From Alteromonas indica (GTDB lineage: Bacteria > Pseudomonadota > Gammaproteobacteria > Enterobacterales > Alteromonadaceae), in assembly GCA_003056425.1 (NCBI GenBank), contig PYVY01000006.1, positions 208,932 through 272,931 on the forward strand: a stretch of 64,000 nucleotides of DNA. The letters run 5' to 3'. The position numbers and the translations under genes were made by a program. The notes beneath the pieces were generated by a model. It was not told the origin of the DNA, did not search any database, and saw only the letters and a list, made by a program, of their open reading frames with translations. Of the stretch, positions 40,936 to 49,823 are shown piece by piece (within the stretch, counting starts at the first letter, position 1; each line of letters starts with the position of its first letter).

Positions 40936-42463
40936 TTTCCATCTGGAACCGGGCACATTAACGCTGGATGATTGCCGCCATTTTTTTCGTCAGCATCAAC
41001 CTATCCGGTTGTCGGATAATGCACGCGGACCCATTGCAGCGGCACGGCAGACCGTCGATGATGTTATAGCACAAGGCCGGACTGTATATGGCATCAATAC
41101 CGGTTTTGGACTTCTCGCGAATACCCGGATAGCACCAGACCAATTGATCGAGTTGCAGCGCAGTATTGTGTTATCCCATGCCGCCGGCATTGGTGAGTTT
41201 ATGGAGGAAGCCACGGTTCGGCTAATGATGCTGCTAAAAATAAACTCCTTAGCCAGAGGCTACTCTGGCGTAGGCTTTGATGTGATAGCCGCGTTGATCA
41301 CCTTGTTTAATCGGCGTATTTGGCCGGCGGTGCCACAACAGGGGTCAGTGGGCGCCTCGGGCGATCTTGCGCCCTTAGCCCATATGAGTGCTGTGCTGCT
41401 GGGCGAGGGCGAAGTATTTATTGAAGGTCAGCGGTATCCGGCTAAATACGGGCTTGCCCAGGCGGGCATTAAGGTAATGACCCTGGCGCCTAAAGAAGGG
41501 CTGGCACTATTAAATGGTACGCAGGCCTCTACCGCATTTGCCCTGCAAGGGGTATTTTATACTGAAAGTGCGCTATTAAGTGCTATTGGAATTGGCGCGC
41601 TCACCGTCGATGCCGCTGCGGCGTCACGCGTCCCTTTTGACGCACGCATACATCAGGTGCGAGGACACTGTGCCCAAACCGATATCGCAAAGGCGTATCG
41701 ACGGCTTTTGGCCAGCTCTGGAATCGGTCAGGCACATGCGCATTGTGACAAGGTACAAGACCCCTATTCGGTACGCTGTCAGCCTCAGGTGATGGGCGCC
41801 GTACTGCACCATCTGCGCCATAGTGCCGCTACCATAGTCACTGAAGCAAACGGTGTATCAGACAATCCCTTGGTATTTGCCGCTGATGCAAGTATTTTAT
41901 CGGGCGGTAATTTTCATGCACAAATTATCGCCATGAGTGCTGACATGCTGGCCATCGCATTAAGCGAAATAGCTGCACTGTCGGAGCGGCGCACAGCGTT
42001 ATTGGTAGACAGCACCCTCAGCGGTTTGCCGGCGTTCCTGGTGAACAATGGGGGCGTCAACAGCGGGTTTATGATTGCGCAGGTCACTGCGGCCGCGCTG
42101 GCCAGCGAAAATAAAACCCTGGCGCACCCGGCGTCAGTCGACTCGTTACCTACCTCGGCCAATCAGGAAGATCATGTATCAATGGCGACCTTCGCCGCGC
42201 GCAGGCTGGCCACTATTTATCAAAATGTGGCGGGCGTACTGGCGATTGAATGGCTGGCGGCAAGCCAGGGCATTGATTTTCGCGCACCTTTGAAAACCAG
42301 TGAGCCTTTGCAAAAAGTACAGGCAATGTTGCGTTGCCAGGTACCGTTTTATGCCAAAGATCGGTACTTTGCTCCAGACATTGCCGCTGCCACTTCGTTG
42401 GTGCAAAGCCATGCGCTGGCCGATTTTATCCGCACTGTTATTAAAATCGACATAATTCAGTAA
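40925..42463 (+). CDS. hutH: Histidine ammonia-lyase
   Basis: First histidine-degradation step: deaminates L-histidine to urocanate. At 512 aa it has family length. The MIO cofactor forms from Ala144-Ser145-Gly146 in [24 protein letters not shown] near the N-terminus and HNG-type active-site loops such as [10 protein letters not shown] and [14 protein letters not shown] are present. ATG 40925 ([10 protein letters not shown]) is chosen: it overlaps hutU by only 11 bases and gives the conserved N-terminus, whereas the longer frame from 40847 would overlap by 89 bases. Confidence 0.95.
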   Translation: MNSSFHLEPGTLTLDDCRHFFRQHQPIRLSDNARGPIAAARQTVDDVIAQGRTVYGINTGFGLLANTRIAPDQLIELQRSIVLSHAAGIGEFMEEATVRLMMLLKINSLARGYSGVGFDVIAALITLFNRRIWPAVPQQGSVGASGDLAPLAHMSAVLLGEGEVFIEGQRYPAKYGLAQAGIKVMTLAPKEGLALLNGTQASTAFALQGVFYTESALLSAIGIGALTVDAAAASRVPFDARIHQVRGHCAQTDIAKAYRRLLASSGIGQAHAHCDKVQDPYSVRCQPQVMGAVLHHLRHSAATIVTEANGVSDNPLVFAADASILSGGNFHAQIIAMSADMLAIALSEIAALSERRTALLVDSTLSGLPAFLVNNGGVNSGFMIAQVTAAALASENKTLAHPASVDSLPTSANQEDHVSMATFAARRLATIYQNVAGVLAIEWLAASQGIDFRAPLKTSEPLQKVQAMLRCQVPFYAKDRYFAPDIAAATSLVQSHALADFIRTVIKIDIIQ

Positions 42464-42531
42464 TTTACCCGATGACAGTATAAAAAGATTCTGGCATACT
42501 CTGCGCCCCCAACGGCAGTGGTGTGTCTATC

Positions 42532-43056
42532 ATGCAACAAACACAGTGTGATAATAACAATAGTATGTTCAGTATCGGCCTTTCTAACCCGAAGTCAGCC
42601 ACGAATGTAGCCTCTGTATTACGTGCCGCTGGATGTTACGGTGCCAGTAGCGTCTTTTATACGGGTGAACGGTACCGGCGCGCCAAGGATTTCAATGCTG
42701 ATACCAAAGCCATGCATAAACTTATTCCCACGGTAGGGGTAGATACGTTATCTGCTATGGTCCCGGCTGGGGCGGTAGCAGTCGCGGTGGAATTAGTTGA
42801 AGGCGCAGTGCCGCTGCCGGAATTTGTCCACCCCGCCAATGCGTTCTACGTGTTTGGCCCCGAAGATGGCTCGTTATCGAACTGTGATTTGGCATGGTGC
42901 GAGCAGGTGGTTTATATCCCTACCAGAGGCTGTATGAACCTGGCAGCTACCGTCAATGTGGTATTATATGACAGGATGGCTAAGTCAGATTACCAGGCTG
43001 GCGATGCGTTAATCAGAGCATCCAGGGACACCAATAACCGCACCCGTATCCGTTAA
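42532..43056 (+). CDS. TrmH/SpoU-family RNA methyltransferase
   Basis: A small (174 aa) SPOUT-class RNA 2'-O-methyltransferase. The three family motifs are visible: IGLSNPKSATNVASVLRAAG, FGPEDGSLSNCD and IPTRGCMNLAATVNVVLYDR, forming the SAM-binding trefoil knot. There is no N-terminal RNA-binding domain, so it resembles the short TrmL-like or stand-alone members; the target (tRNA or rRNA) cannot be assigned. ATG 42532 is used; GTG 42523 would add three residues. It stands alone after hutH. Confidence 0.85.
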   Translation: MQQTQCDNNNSMFSIGLSNPKSATNVASVLRAAGCYGASSVFYTGERYRRAKDFNADTKAMHKLIPTVGVDTLSAMVPAGAVAVAVELVEGAVPLPEFVHPANAFYVFGPEDGSLSNCDLAWCEQVVYIPTRGCMNLAATVNVVLYDRMAKSDYQAGDALIRASRDTNNRTRIR

Positions 43057-43772
43057 TGTAGTTTTTTTACACCAAAGCGCTCTGTGTCTCCATATGGATA
43101 CGTCATTTCTATAATACTGTATTTGTTAACTATTTTTAAAAATTTCGGCCGTTAATCGGTGTTTATCCGCTATCGCCTTTTTTTAGTGACGCCAAATGGC
43201 AACACGCTATTGTTTGTAATGTATCTATATTTATATTTATTGCGCCTGTGGGGACAAGGGGTGTGTATCACCGCGGCTTTTTTTTATGATTCTTTAGTCT
43301 AAATTTGGGGTCGAAGTTGTCGAATCCGCGCTGATTATTCTTTCCCACTATGAAAAAAATTCCTACCGAAGGATTGTCCGTAAATATTCCCAATCTTGTT
43401 GTTTTTCTTAAAAGTATTTAATTCATAACGCGGAATGCTGAGGTCAATTTTACAATTGGCTATCTAGTAAAAATGTTGTAACAAAATAAAATGCCTCTGC
43501 AAGGCTTATCTGGCGGGCTCTCCCACAATGGCACAATTGTTGATACACTCAATAAAAGAATAAATAACCCTCATTATTTTCTTAATTTACTTCTCTGAGA
43601 TTATGCTGCTGTTTGGCCCAAACTAAATTCAGATATTGTAATTTACTTTGGCGAAGTCATCAGGCAGTGTATCGAATGCGTGCGATCTGGTATCGATCGT
43701 GTTTTAGCGCAGTCAAGGAATGGATTGACAGAGGTAAAGAGTATAATTACAAGTCCATAAACGGGAGTCAAA
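43057..43772. other. Long non-coding, AT-rich stretch before the acyltransferase
   Basis: 716 bases with no supported gene and no tRNA. It is noticeably AT-rich. TGGCACAATTGTTGA at 43529-43543 resembles a sigma-54 -24/-12 promoter (TGGCAC-N5-TTGC) with the last base changed. A perfect TATAAT lies at 43742-43747, but the nearest TTGACA (43725) is only 11 bases upstream. The gap is longer than any other non-coding stretch here. Confidence 0.5.
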
Positions 43773-44666
43773 GTGAAACGTCGCTTGCTAAATGTTTTTA
43801 AAAGAGTACATAAAGTACCAGGAATCAAGCAGATGATTCGTCCTGTCGTGCGCCGGAAAATGAATAAAATCATCGATGCCGCGGCCGATCATTTCTTCGA
43901 ACATTTTACGTTAGTCGTAGCCAATGAAGAGCACGAACAACGTACCTGCTTTAAAACGCGCCATCAGGTATATTGCGAAGAAATGGGCTTCGAGGACGCC
44001 CGTCCAAATCGTATGGAATTTGATGAGTTTGATGAGTTTGCATTAAGCTGCTACATCAAGCACAAAGCGACGGGCGACTGTGCTGGGACCATCCGGTTAG
44101 TTATGCCCCAGCACCCCGGACAGTTGTTACCCATCGAACAAAATTGCCCCAGTGCTATCAGAATCGATGATCATAGTCCGCAGCGTTATCCGCGTTACTC
44201 GATTTGTGAAATATCCCGACTTGCTATACCAAAACAGTTCCGCCGCCGTAGTTCAGACGACAGCTTATCGCCAGTAACTGGTAAATCCCTGAACAACGGT
44301 TTCAAAAAAGATAAGCCGGGTCGTAATTTTCCTTATTTATCACTTTCTTTGTATTTTTTCGCTGCCAGCATTTGTGTGTTGCGTGACATCGAAAACGTAT
44401 ATGTGATGATGGAACCAAGACTCGCGCGTAGCCTGCGTATTTTAGGGATTCAGTTTGAACAACTGGGTAGCGAAATAGACTATCATGGCAAACGAGCGGC
44501 TTATCAAATTTCACCGGTTGAGTTTATGCAACAGGTATCGCCAGCATTACAGCGCTTTCAGCGTAAGATAATGGCCGAACTGCAGGAAGTACCCAATTTT
44601 GGTGCTATTTTCCGTCATCAACCATCAATTCTGACCAAAATCAACAAAGAACAACGCGCTGCGTAA
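43773..44666 (+). CDS. PEP-CTERM/exosortase system-associated acyltransferase
   Basis: A 297-aa protein of the GNAT-like, autoinducer-synthase-like family that accompanies PEP-CTERM/exosortase systems (TIGR03694 type). It contains FKTRHQVYCEEMGFE near residue 63, reminiscent of acyl-homoserine-lactone synthases, followed by DCAGTIRLVMP, YSICEISRLAIPKQFRRR and the LSLYFFAASICVLRDIENVYVMMEPRLARSLRILG core. The acyl product is unknown. GTG 43773 is the start, preceded by GGGAG. No exosortase or EPS gene is adjacent; the nearest relevant partner here is the PEP-CTERM-like gene at 35290. It ends 7 bases before starch operator copy 3 and is probably not part of that regulon. Confidence 0.85.
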   Translation: MKRRLLNVFKRVHKVPGIKQMIRPVVRRKMNKIIDAAADHFFEHFTLVVANEEHEQRTCFKTRHQVYCEEMGFEDARPNRMEFDEFDEFALSCYIKHKATGDCAGTIRLVMPQHPGQLLPIEQNCPSAIRIDDHSPQRYPRYSICEISRLAIPKQFRRRSSDDSLSPVTGKSLNNGFKKDKPGRNFPYLSLSLYFFAASICVLRDIENVYVMMEPRLARSLRILGIQFEQLGSEIDYHGKRAAYQISPVEFMQQVSPALQRFQRKIMAELQEVPNFGAIFRHQPSILTKINKEQRAA

Positions 44667-44673
44667 ATACGTC

Positions 44674-44687
44674 TGAATACGTATGCA
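44674..44687. promoter_or_regulatory. Starch-regulon operator candidate, copy 3
   Basis: TGAATACGTATGCA, 68 bases upstream of the amylase start at 44756 and just after the acyltransferase stop. Identical to copies 1, 2 and 4. Confidence 0.8.
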
Positions 44688-44694
44688 TATGGTG

Positions 44695-44754
44695 GGTTAA
44701 CTTTCTTTTAACAGGTATTCTTTTAACAGAACTGTTTATCAAAGAAAGTTAACC
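44695..44754 (+). repeat. 14-bp inverted repeat enclosing two 12-bp direct repeats in amylase leader
   Basis: GGTTAACTTTCTTT (44695-44708) and its exact reverse complement (44741-44754) are separated by 32 bases and end one base before the amylase ATG. Between and partly within them TTCTTTTAACAG occurs twice (44703-44714 and 44718-44729), period 15. In RNA the distal arm would pair the bases where a ribosome site should be. Either an RNA switch-like hairpin or a protein-binding element is possible. Confidence 0.75.
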
Positions 44755-44755
44755 T

Positions 44756-46738
44756 ATGTTCCGTTTATCTTCCCCGCGCGCCGCTGCCGGTTTCATTTCG
44801 CTGTGCAGTGTTCTATTATTTTCCTGTACGAACAGCAATTCTTCGGAATCTGAAACAGTGCAGGCCGCTTCCATAAATACGCCCCCTCAAAGTAAACCAG
44901 TTGTCTATCAAGTGTTCACCCGCTTGTTTGGCAATACTAATTCTACCAACAAGCCCTGGGGTTCTATTGAGGAAAACGGGGTAGGCAAGTTTAACGATTT
45001 TTCGAATACTGCACTTTCTGCAATTCGCCAGATGGGCGTTTCCCATATCTGGTTCACTGGTGTGCCCCACCATGCTACCGCCACAGATTATACGCAGTAC
45101 GGTATCGCGCTGGACGATCCTGATGTGATTAAAGGCCGTGCTGGTTCACCTTACGCGGTCAAAGACTACTACGACGTAGATCCTGACCTGGCACAAGACC
45201 CTGCACAACGTATGGCAGAATTCGAAGCGCTGATAGCTCGCACGCATGCACATAATATGCAGGTTATTATTGATATTGTACCTAACCATGTTGCCCGCGG
45301 CTATCGCTCTACCCAGGCCCCCCCAGGCGTGGCGTCACTGGGCGCGAATGACAACACCAACACGGTATACGCGCGGGACAATAATTTTTACTATGTACCT
45401 GGAAAAGCTTTTCAGGTGCCTGAGCAGCCTGAAGGGTTCCATCCTACAGGCGGGGCGGCCCACCCGCTGGTTGACGGTATGTTTGATGAAAGCCCTGCCA
45501 AGTGGACCGGTAACGGTGCCACTGCCGCGCAACCTGACGCCAATGACTGGTATGAAACTGTTAAAATCAATTATGGTATGACGGCTGAGGGGAAAACCGA
45601 CTTTCCAACCTTAGCGCCTGGTCTGGCTAATCAGGATAGCGCAGCCCATTATGCATACTGGCAAGATAAGAAATTGCCCGACTCTTGGTACAAAATGCGC
45701 GCTATCGCCTTATTCTGGCTAGCTAAAGGGGTGGATGGATTTCGCTTTGATATGGCTGAAATGGTGCCGGTGGCGTTTTGGTCTTTTTTAAATTCTTCTA
45801 TTAAACATCATAACCCAGACGCCTTTATTCTGGCCGAGGTCTACCAACCGGACCGTTACCGCGAATATATACAATCAGGCCTGATGGATTATCTTTACGA
45901 TAAAGTGGGATTTTACGACTCACTTAAGCTGGTTATACAGAACCAGGCCAGCGTCACAACGCTGGACCAGGCAGCCGGCGACGTTGTTGATATCGAGTCA
46001 TCTATGCTGCATTTTCTGGAAAACCATGACGAACAGCGCATTGCCAGTAAGCCATTTGCCGGTAGTGCGGTGAAAGGTAAGCCGGCTCTGGCAGTTTCAG
46101 CCTTGAAAAGCGATGCGCCATTTATGTTGTATTTTGGCCAGGAAGTGGGCGAGGATGGTAGTGAAAATATGGGGTACGGGCAGGCCTCCCGGACGACTAT
46201 TTTTGACTATGCTGGGGTACCGGCGCATCAGCGCTGGATGAATGAGGGGAAATTTGATGGCGCCAGGCTAACCGAAAAAGAGCGCTCGCTTCGTGATTAT
46301 TACCAAAACGTGCTGCACGTTGCCGCTTATCATCCGGCGATGGATAGCCCCACCTACAGTCTACTTCAGTACCAACAGGCGGCGCGACAACAACAGACTG
46401 ATCGGGTCTACAGTTTTTTACGTGATCACCCGCATCAGCCCTTGATTGTAATTAGTAATTTTGATGACGACGAAGCTGCTATGACGCTCACTCTCCCTGA
46501 GTCATTAGTGACAGCGTTTCAACTCGCTAATTCAGCAGGTGTAAAGCCACAGGCCGAACCTTTAAAACAAAAGCAGCGGGTGACGCCGTGGTCGGCGTAT
46601 CGTGTGAAAAACCTGTTGGACCGTACGGCGAAGATAACGCTGAGTCATCAGCAAGACGCTGTCGTGGTTAAGGTTAACGTGCCAGCACACCATGCCGTTG
46701 TGTTAGAAGTGAGCGCACTAAACGCTGCGAAGCTGTAG
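44756..46738 (+). CDS. Alpha-amylase family lipoprotein (GH13)
   Basis: An exported GH13 alpha-glucan hydrolase (660 aa). The N-terminus has a hydrophobic signal ending SVLLFSC with Cys24 as a likely lipidation site (the -2 Phe makes the lipobox imperfect). The barrel motifs are VVYQVFTRLFG at the first strand, VIIDIVPNHVARG near 170, GFRFDMAEMVP with the nucleophile near 331, FILAEVYQP with the acid near 359, and LENHDEQRIAS near 422. A beta-sandwich C-terminal domain ends the protein. The leader carries operator copy 3 and a long inverted repeat; there is only a weak ribosome site (AAAG in the repeat arm). The product spectrum (maltose, oligosaccharides or debranching) is undetermined. Confidence 0.9.
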   Translation: MFRLSSPRAAAGFISLCSVLLFSCTNSNSSESETVQAASINTPPQSKPVVYQVFTRLFGNTNSTNKPWGSIEENGVGKFNDFSNTALSAIRQMGVSHIWFTGVPHHATATDYTQYGIALDDPDVIKGRAGSPYAVKDYYDVDPDLAQDPAQRMAEFEALIARTHAHNMQVIIDIVPNHVARGYRSTQAPPGVASLGANDNTNTVYARDNNFYYVPGKAFQVPEQPEGFHPTGGAAHPLVDGMFDESPAKWTGNGATAAQPDANDWYETVKINYGMTAEGKTDFPTLAPGLANQDSAAHYAYWQDKKLPDSWYKMRAIALFWLAKGVDGFRFDMAEMVPVAFWSFLNSSIKHHNPDAFILAEVYQPDRYREYIQSGLMDYLYDKVGFYDSLKLVIQNQASVTTLDQAAGDVVDIESSMLHFLENHDEQRIASKPFAGSAVKGKPALAVSALKSDAPFMLYFGQEVGEDGSENMGYGQASRTTIFDYAGVPAHQRWMNEGKFDGARLTEKERSLRDYYQNVLHVAAYHPAMDSPTYSLLQYQQAARQQQTDRVYSFLRDHPHQPLIVISNFDDDEAAMTLTLPESLVTAFQLANSAGVKPQAEPLKQKQRVTPWSAYRVKNLLDRTAKITLSHQQDAVVVKVNVPAHHAVVLEVSALNAAKL

Positions 46739-46806
46739 TGTTGACATAAGGTACACCCCAAGGCTGGCAGCACCGCTGGCCCTGGGACTTACCTTTAGCG
46801 GGGATA

Positions 46807-47412
46807 TTAATTAGGTGGGGTTTCGTTAACTAACAAACCTTTGTTTTCATAAATGTCATCCAGCGGTGTGCTTTGGGTTAGAAAGCCTGAAGGCGCCCCC
46901 CCAACATCATATAGCTTGCTAAAAGCCACTGCCGTACGTTCTACCCGCACCAGAATATCTGCCACTCCCCGGTCAAAATTGAGAATCTCCTCAATTGATA
47001 AGTCTGCCGGCTGTAAGCCATAGGGCAGGGCAACATACCTTGCCTGCGGGTTAATATCACATAGCAACATGACATTGTTACGCTCGCACCCTTGTGACAT
47101 TGCCATCAACCTTGCTTTACTGGTTTCGTCTATGGGCATGGTAACAAAATGGCGGCCAACCACCTTGGGTACGCCTTTAACTTCCGCCAACAAATAGCTA
47201 CTACGTGATTTTACCTTTTTGGCATTCTCGACAATAGCATCAGGGGTTGGGCCTTTTTGGCCCAGCGACATTTCGATTTCACTGGTCATACGCTTCAATA
47301 TATCCAGCGAAACATCACGGCAGTAATGAGCTACCTGTAAATAGCTTACCGGAGAACGAGGATGAAACGCGTTTAGCGTATTGGCCAGGCTTAAAATAGT
47401 AGGGTTTAACAT
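46807..47412 (-). CDS. Hypothetical protein inside the starch locus
   Basis: I do not recognise this 201-aa protein. It has no signal peptide or membrane segment and is of mixed composition, with a helical N-terminal half (SYLQVAHYCRDVSLDILKRM, then a Lys/Arg-rich KKVKSRSSYLLAEVKGVPK) and a C-terminal half with LSIEEILNFDRGVADILVRVERT. Codon use is like its neighbours, so it is probably native. It is convergent with the amylase at 44756 and divergent from the neopullulanase operon, whose operator lies about 390 bases from its start. A cytoplasmic role is likely; any link to starch use rests only on position. Confidence 0.6.
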   Translation of the reverse strand: MLNPTILSLANTLNAFHPRSPVSYLQVAHYCRDVSLDILKRMTSEIEMSLGQKGPTPDAIVENAKKVKSRSSYLLAEVKGVPKVVGRHFVTMPIDETSKARLMAMSQGCERNNVMLLCDINPQARYVALPYGLQPADLSIEEILNFDRGVADILVRVERTAVAFSKLYDVGGAPSGFLTQSTPLDDIYENKGLLVNETPPN

Positions 47413-47906
47413 AGTATGTCCTTAATCCACGGCCCGAGCGCTTCCTTAACTACTAAGAACGGGGGCGTCTGGCTCTTATCGTTACACTTCACAATAGGTT
47501 CTGGGGCTACGTCATGCCCGGTTTACATCTAAAACCGCAAATTATTAACATAAGGCGTGGCGGCTTTTATAGACAAAAAGTCTGCCACTGAAAGGCGACG
47601 TATTATACTTTCGTATACGTCAGTAAACATAGTTTAGAACAATTGTTTACATTGTGATAAACAAATCGCAAATAATTAATAATAACGGCGATATAACAAA
47701 GGGTTGGCGGCGTAAGGCAATGTTACGCGTAACGCTATGTGCGGTGGATTTTGCTGCCTTTTTGTTTTAAAAATGCAAAAAAAGGGACTTTTTCTTTTCG
47801 CTGAATACGTATGCAAAGCCTTGGTTGTCAAGGCTTCCAGGGGTAACATCCTGTTAACCTAGCCAAGTAGCATGCTATTTGGCGATTAACAAAAGTAAGG
47901 CAGAGC
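47413..47906. promoter_or_regulatory. Divergent control region of the neopullulanase operon
   Basis: 494 bases without a gene. It holds starch operator copy 4 (47802-47815), a short hairpin GGGTAACA-TCC-TGTTAACC (47841-47859, one mismatch) in the leader, and TATACTTTCGTATA near 47603. No terminator is evident. Confidence 0.5.
47802..47815. promoter_or_regulatory. Starch-regulon operator candidate, copy 4
   Basis: TGAATACGTATGCA, 91 bases upstream of the neopullulanase-like start. It would control the three-gene operon 47907-53027. Confidence 0.8.
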
Positions 47907-49781
47907 ATGCACAAAGCCGTCCACACAATAGTCTTTCTAACCAGTCTCTTCGGGGTCAGCCAGGGCCACGCCAGTCAATCACCCGAATTAACGGTGGCGC
48001 CGCCCTCATGGTGGGTGGGGATGCAATCTTCTACCTTGCAACTCATGGTGGCAGGGAAAGATATCGCGGGCAGCGAAGTGACTGTAAATTCCCCTGATGT
48101 CAGTATTGTTAAGGTTGCCTCACAGGACAGCCCCAACTATTTGTTTATTGATGTGGATGTCAAACACGCGACCGCCCGGCAGTATACCTTTACACTGCGC
48201 CGGCCCGGTCAGGCAGATACGCAGTTTACCTATGATATTCATCGCCGTCGTGATGGCTCGCGCGCGCGGACCGGGTTTGGTCAGCGCGACACCATTTATC
48301 TGGTAACGGCGGATCGCTTTGTTAACGGCGACCCCAGTAATGATGCTCATGCCGCGCTGGTAGATAAGCCTCAGCCAGACAAACCCGGCGGGCGTCATGG
48401 AGGGGATATTCAAGGCCTAATCGATCATCTGGATTATCTACAGGAGATGGGGTTTACGCAGTTGTGGCCGATGCCACTACTGGAAAATGCCATGGATGCG
48501 TATTCTTATCATGGCTACGCCATCACTGACCACTATCAGATTGACCCCCGCTATGGCACCAATGCGCTATATCGCGAACTGAGCAAACAAGGGCGTGAGC
48601 GAGGTATAGGCCTGATCATGGATGTGGTACTTAACCATATTGGCAGTCATCACCCGTGGATGGCTGACATGCCATCGGCAGACTGGATTAACAATCAGGG
48701 CGAATTCACTGCTACCACCCATCGGCGCGAAGCACTCCACGATATGCATGGCGTAGCCGCAGATGTAAGCGCATTTAGTGATGGTTGGTTTGTACCCACC
48801 ATGCCCGATCTAAATCAGCAGAACCCTTATTTAGCCACTTATCTGACTCAACAGGCTATCTGGTGGATAGAGTATGCCGACTTAAGTGGGCTGCGGGTAG
48901 ATACTTATTCGTATTCCGACAAAGCCTTTTTAAGCCACTGGACCCAACGTCTTATGCAGGAATACCCTGAGCTGAATATCGTGGGAGAAGAGTGGACGGT
49001 AAACCCAGTCATTACCAGTTATTGGCAGGCCGGCTCGAATCCAGATGATGGCTACCAATCCTCTTTGCCCAGTGTAATGGACTTTCCGTTACAGGCTACC
49101 CTGGTGGACGCGTTGAAAAACCAGGAATCCTGGGGGACCGGGCTAGTTGAGCTGTATAGTTTGCTTGCTTCGGATGCGCTGTATGGCGATCCCTATAATC
49201 TGGTGATTTTTGGTGATAACCACGACATGAGCCGAATCTTTACCCAGCTGGATGAAGATTTTGCACTTTGGAAAATGGCGATGACCTATCTGTTGACCAG
49301 CCGCGGTATCCCGCAAGTATTTTATGGCACCGAAATTTTAATGGCTAACCCGCACAGCGATGACCACGGCGTGATACGCAGTAACTTTCCCGGTAGCTGG
49401 CCTGACGATAAGGTCAATGGTTTTACCGGTGAAAATCTGACGGCGCAACAACAAGAGGCCAGGGCGCTTATTCAAGGACTATTGACATTACGCCGTCAGC
49501 ACCCGGTGATAGCCACTGGTCAGTATACCCATTACGCCCCACAGGAGGGGGTGTACGTATACTTTAAAACGGCAAAAGAGGGTAAGCAGGGTCACGGTGA
49601 CGGGGCAATGGTGGTACTCAATAAAAACGCCCAGCAGGTAACCTTACCGTTACCGCGCTTTGCGGCACAGTTGCAGGGCATAAACACGCTGCAGCGCTGG
49701 CCGGATAGTAGCGAAGTCGCCACTGCCACCGGCGAGATAACAATTGCACCACAAAGTGCTACAGTATGGCTGTTAAACTGA
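47907..49781 (+). CDS. Periplasmic neopullulanase/cyclomaltodextrinase-like GH13 enzyme
   Basis: A GH13 hydrolase (624 aa) of the neopullulanase/cyclomaltodextrinase type, with a cleavable signal peptide ending GHASQ and no lipobox, hence probably periplasmic. The N-terminal beta domain (PELTVAPPSWWVGMQSSTLQ) is the family's N-terminal domain. Barrel motifs: DTIYLVTADRFVNGDPSND, GLIMDVVLNHIGSHHPW near 236, GLRVDTYSYSDKAF near 330, NIVGEEWT near 358, and FGDNHDMSRIF near 437. It resembles SusA-type enzymes that cut oligosaccharides arriving through TonB receptors. ATG 47907 is preceded by AAGGCAGAGC. First gene of the operon, 42 bases before the porter. Confidence 0.9.
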   Translation: MHKAVHTIVFLTSLFGVSQGHASQSPELTVAPPSWWVGMQSSTLQLMVAGKDIAGSEVTVNSPDVSIVKVASQDSPNYLFIDVDVKHATARQYTFTLRRPGQADTQFTYDIHRRRDGSRARTGFGQRDTIYLVTADRFVNGDPSNDAHAALVDKPQPDKPGGRHGGDIQGLIDHLDYLQEMGFTQLWPMPLLENAMDAYSYHGYAITDHYQIDPRYGTNALYRELSKQGRERGIGLIMDVVLNHIGSHHPWMADMPSADWINNQGEFTATTHRREALHDMHGVAADVSAFSDGWFVPTMPDLNQQNPYLATYLTQQAIWWIEYADLSGLRVDTYSYSDKAFLSHWTQRLMQEYPELNIVGEEWTVNPVITSYWQAGSNPDDGYQSSLPSVMDFPLQATLVDALKNQESWGTGLVELYSLLASDALYGDPYNLVIFGDNHDMSRIFTQLDEDFALWKMAMTYLLTSRGIPQVFYGTEILMANPHSDDHGVIRSNFPGSWPDDKVNGFTGENLTAQQQEARALIQGLLTLRRQHPVIATGQYTHYAPQEGVYVYFKTAKEGKQGHGDGAMVVLNKNAQQVTLPLPRFAAQLQGINTLQRWPDSSEVATATGEITIAPQSATVWLLN

Positions 49782-49823
49782 TAACCCGTGAATTAACCAA
49801 TAACCATAACAATAGTGGTAACT

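Noticed and set aside
43725..43747. TTGACA and TATAAT before the acyltransferase as a sigma-70 promoter
   Set aside because: The spacer is only 11 bases, far from the 16-18 needed.
43613..43801. 62-codon frame overlapping the acyltransferase start
   Set aside because: Overlaps the conserved gene, has no ribosome site and no similarity to a known protein.
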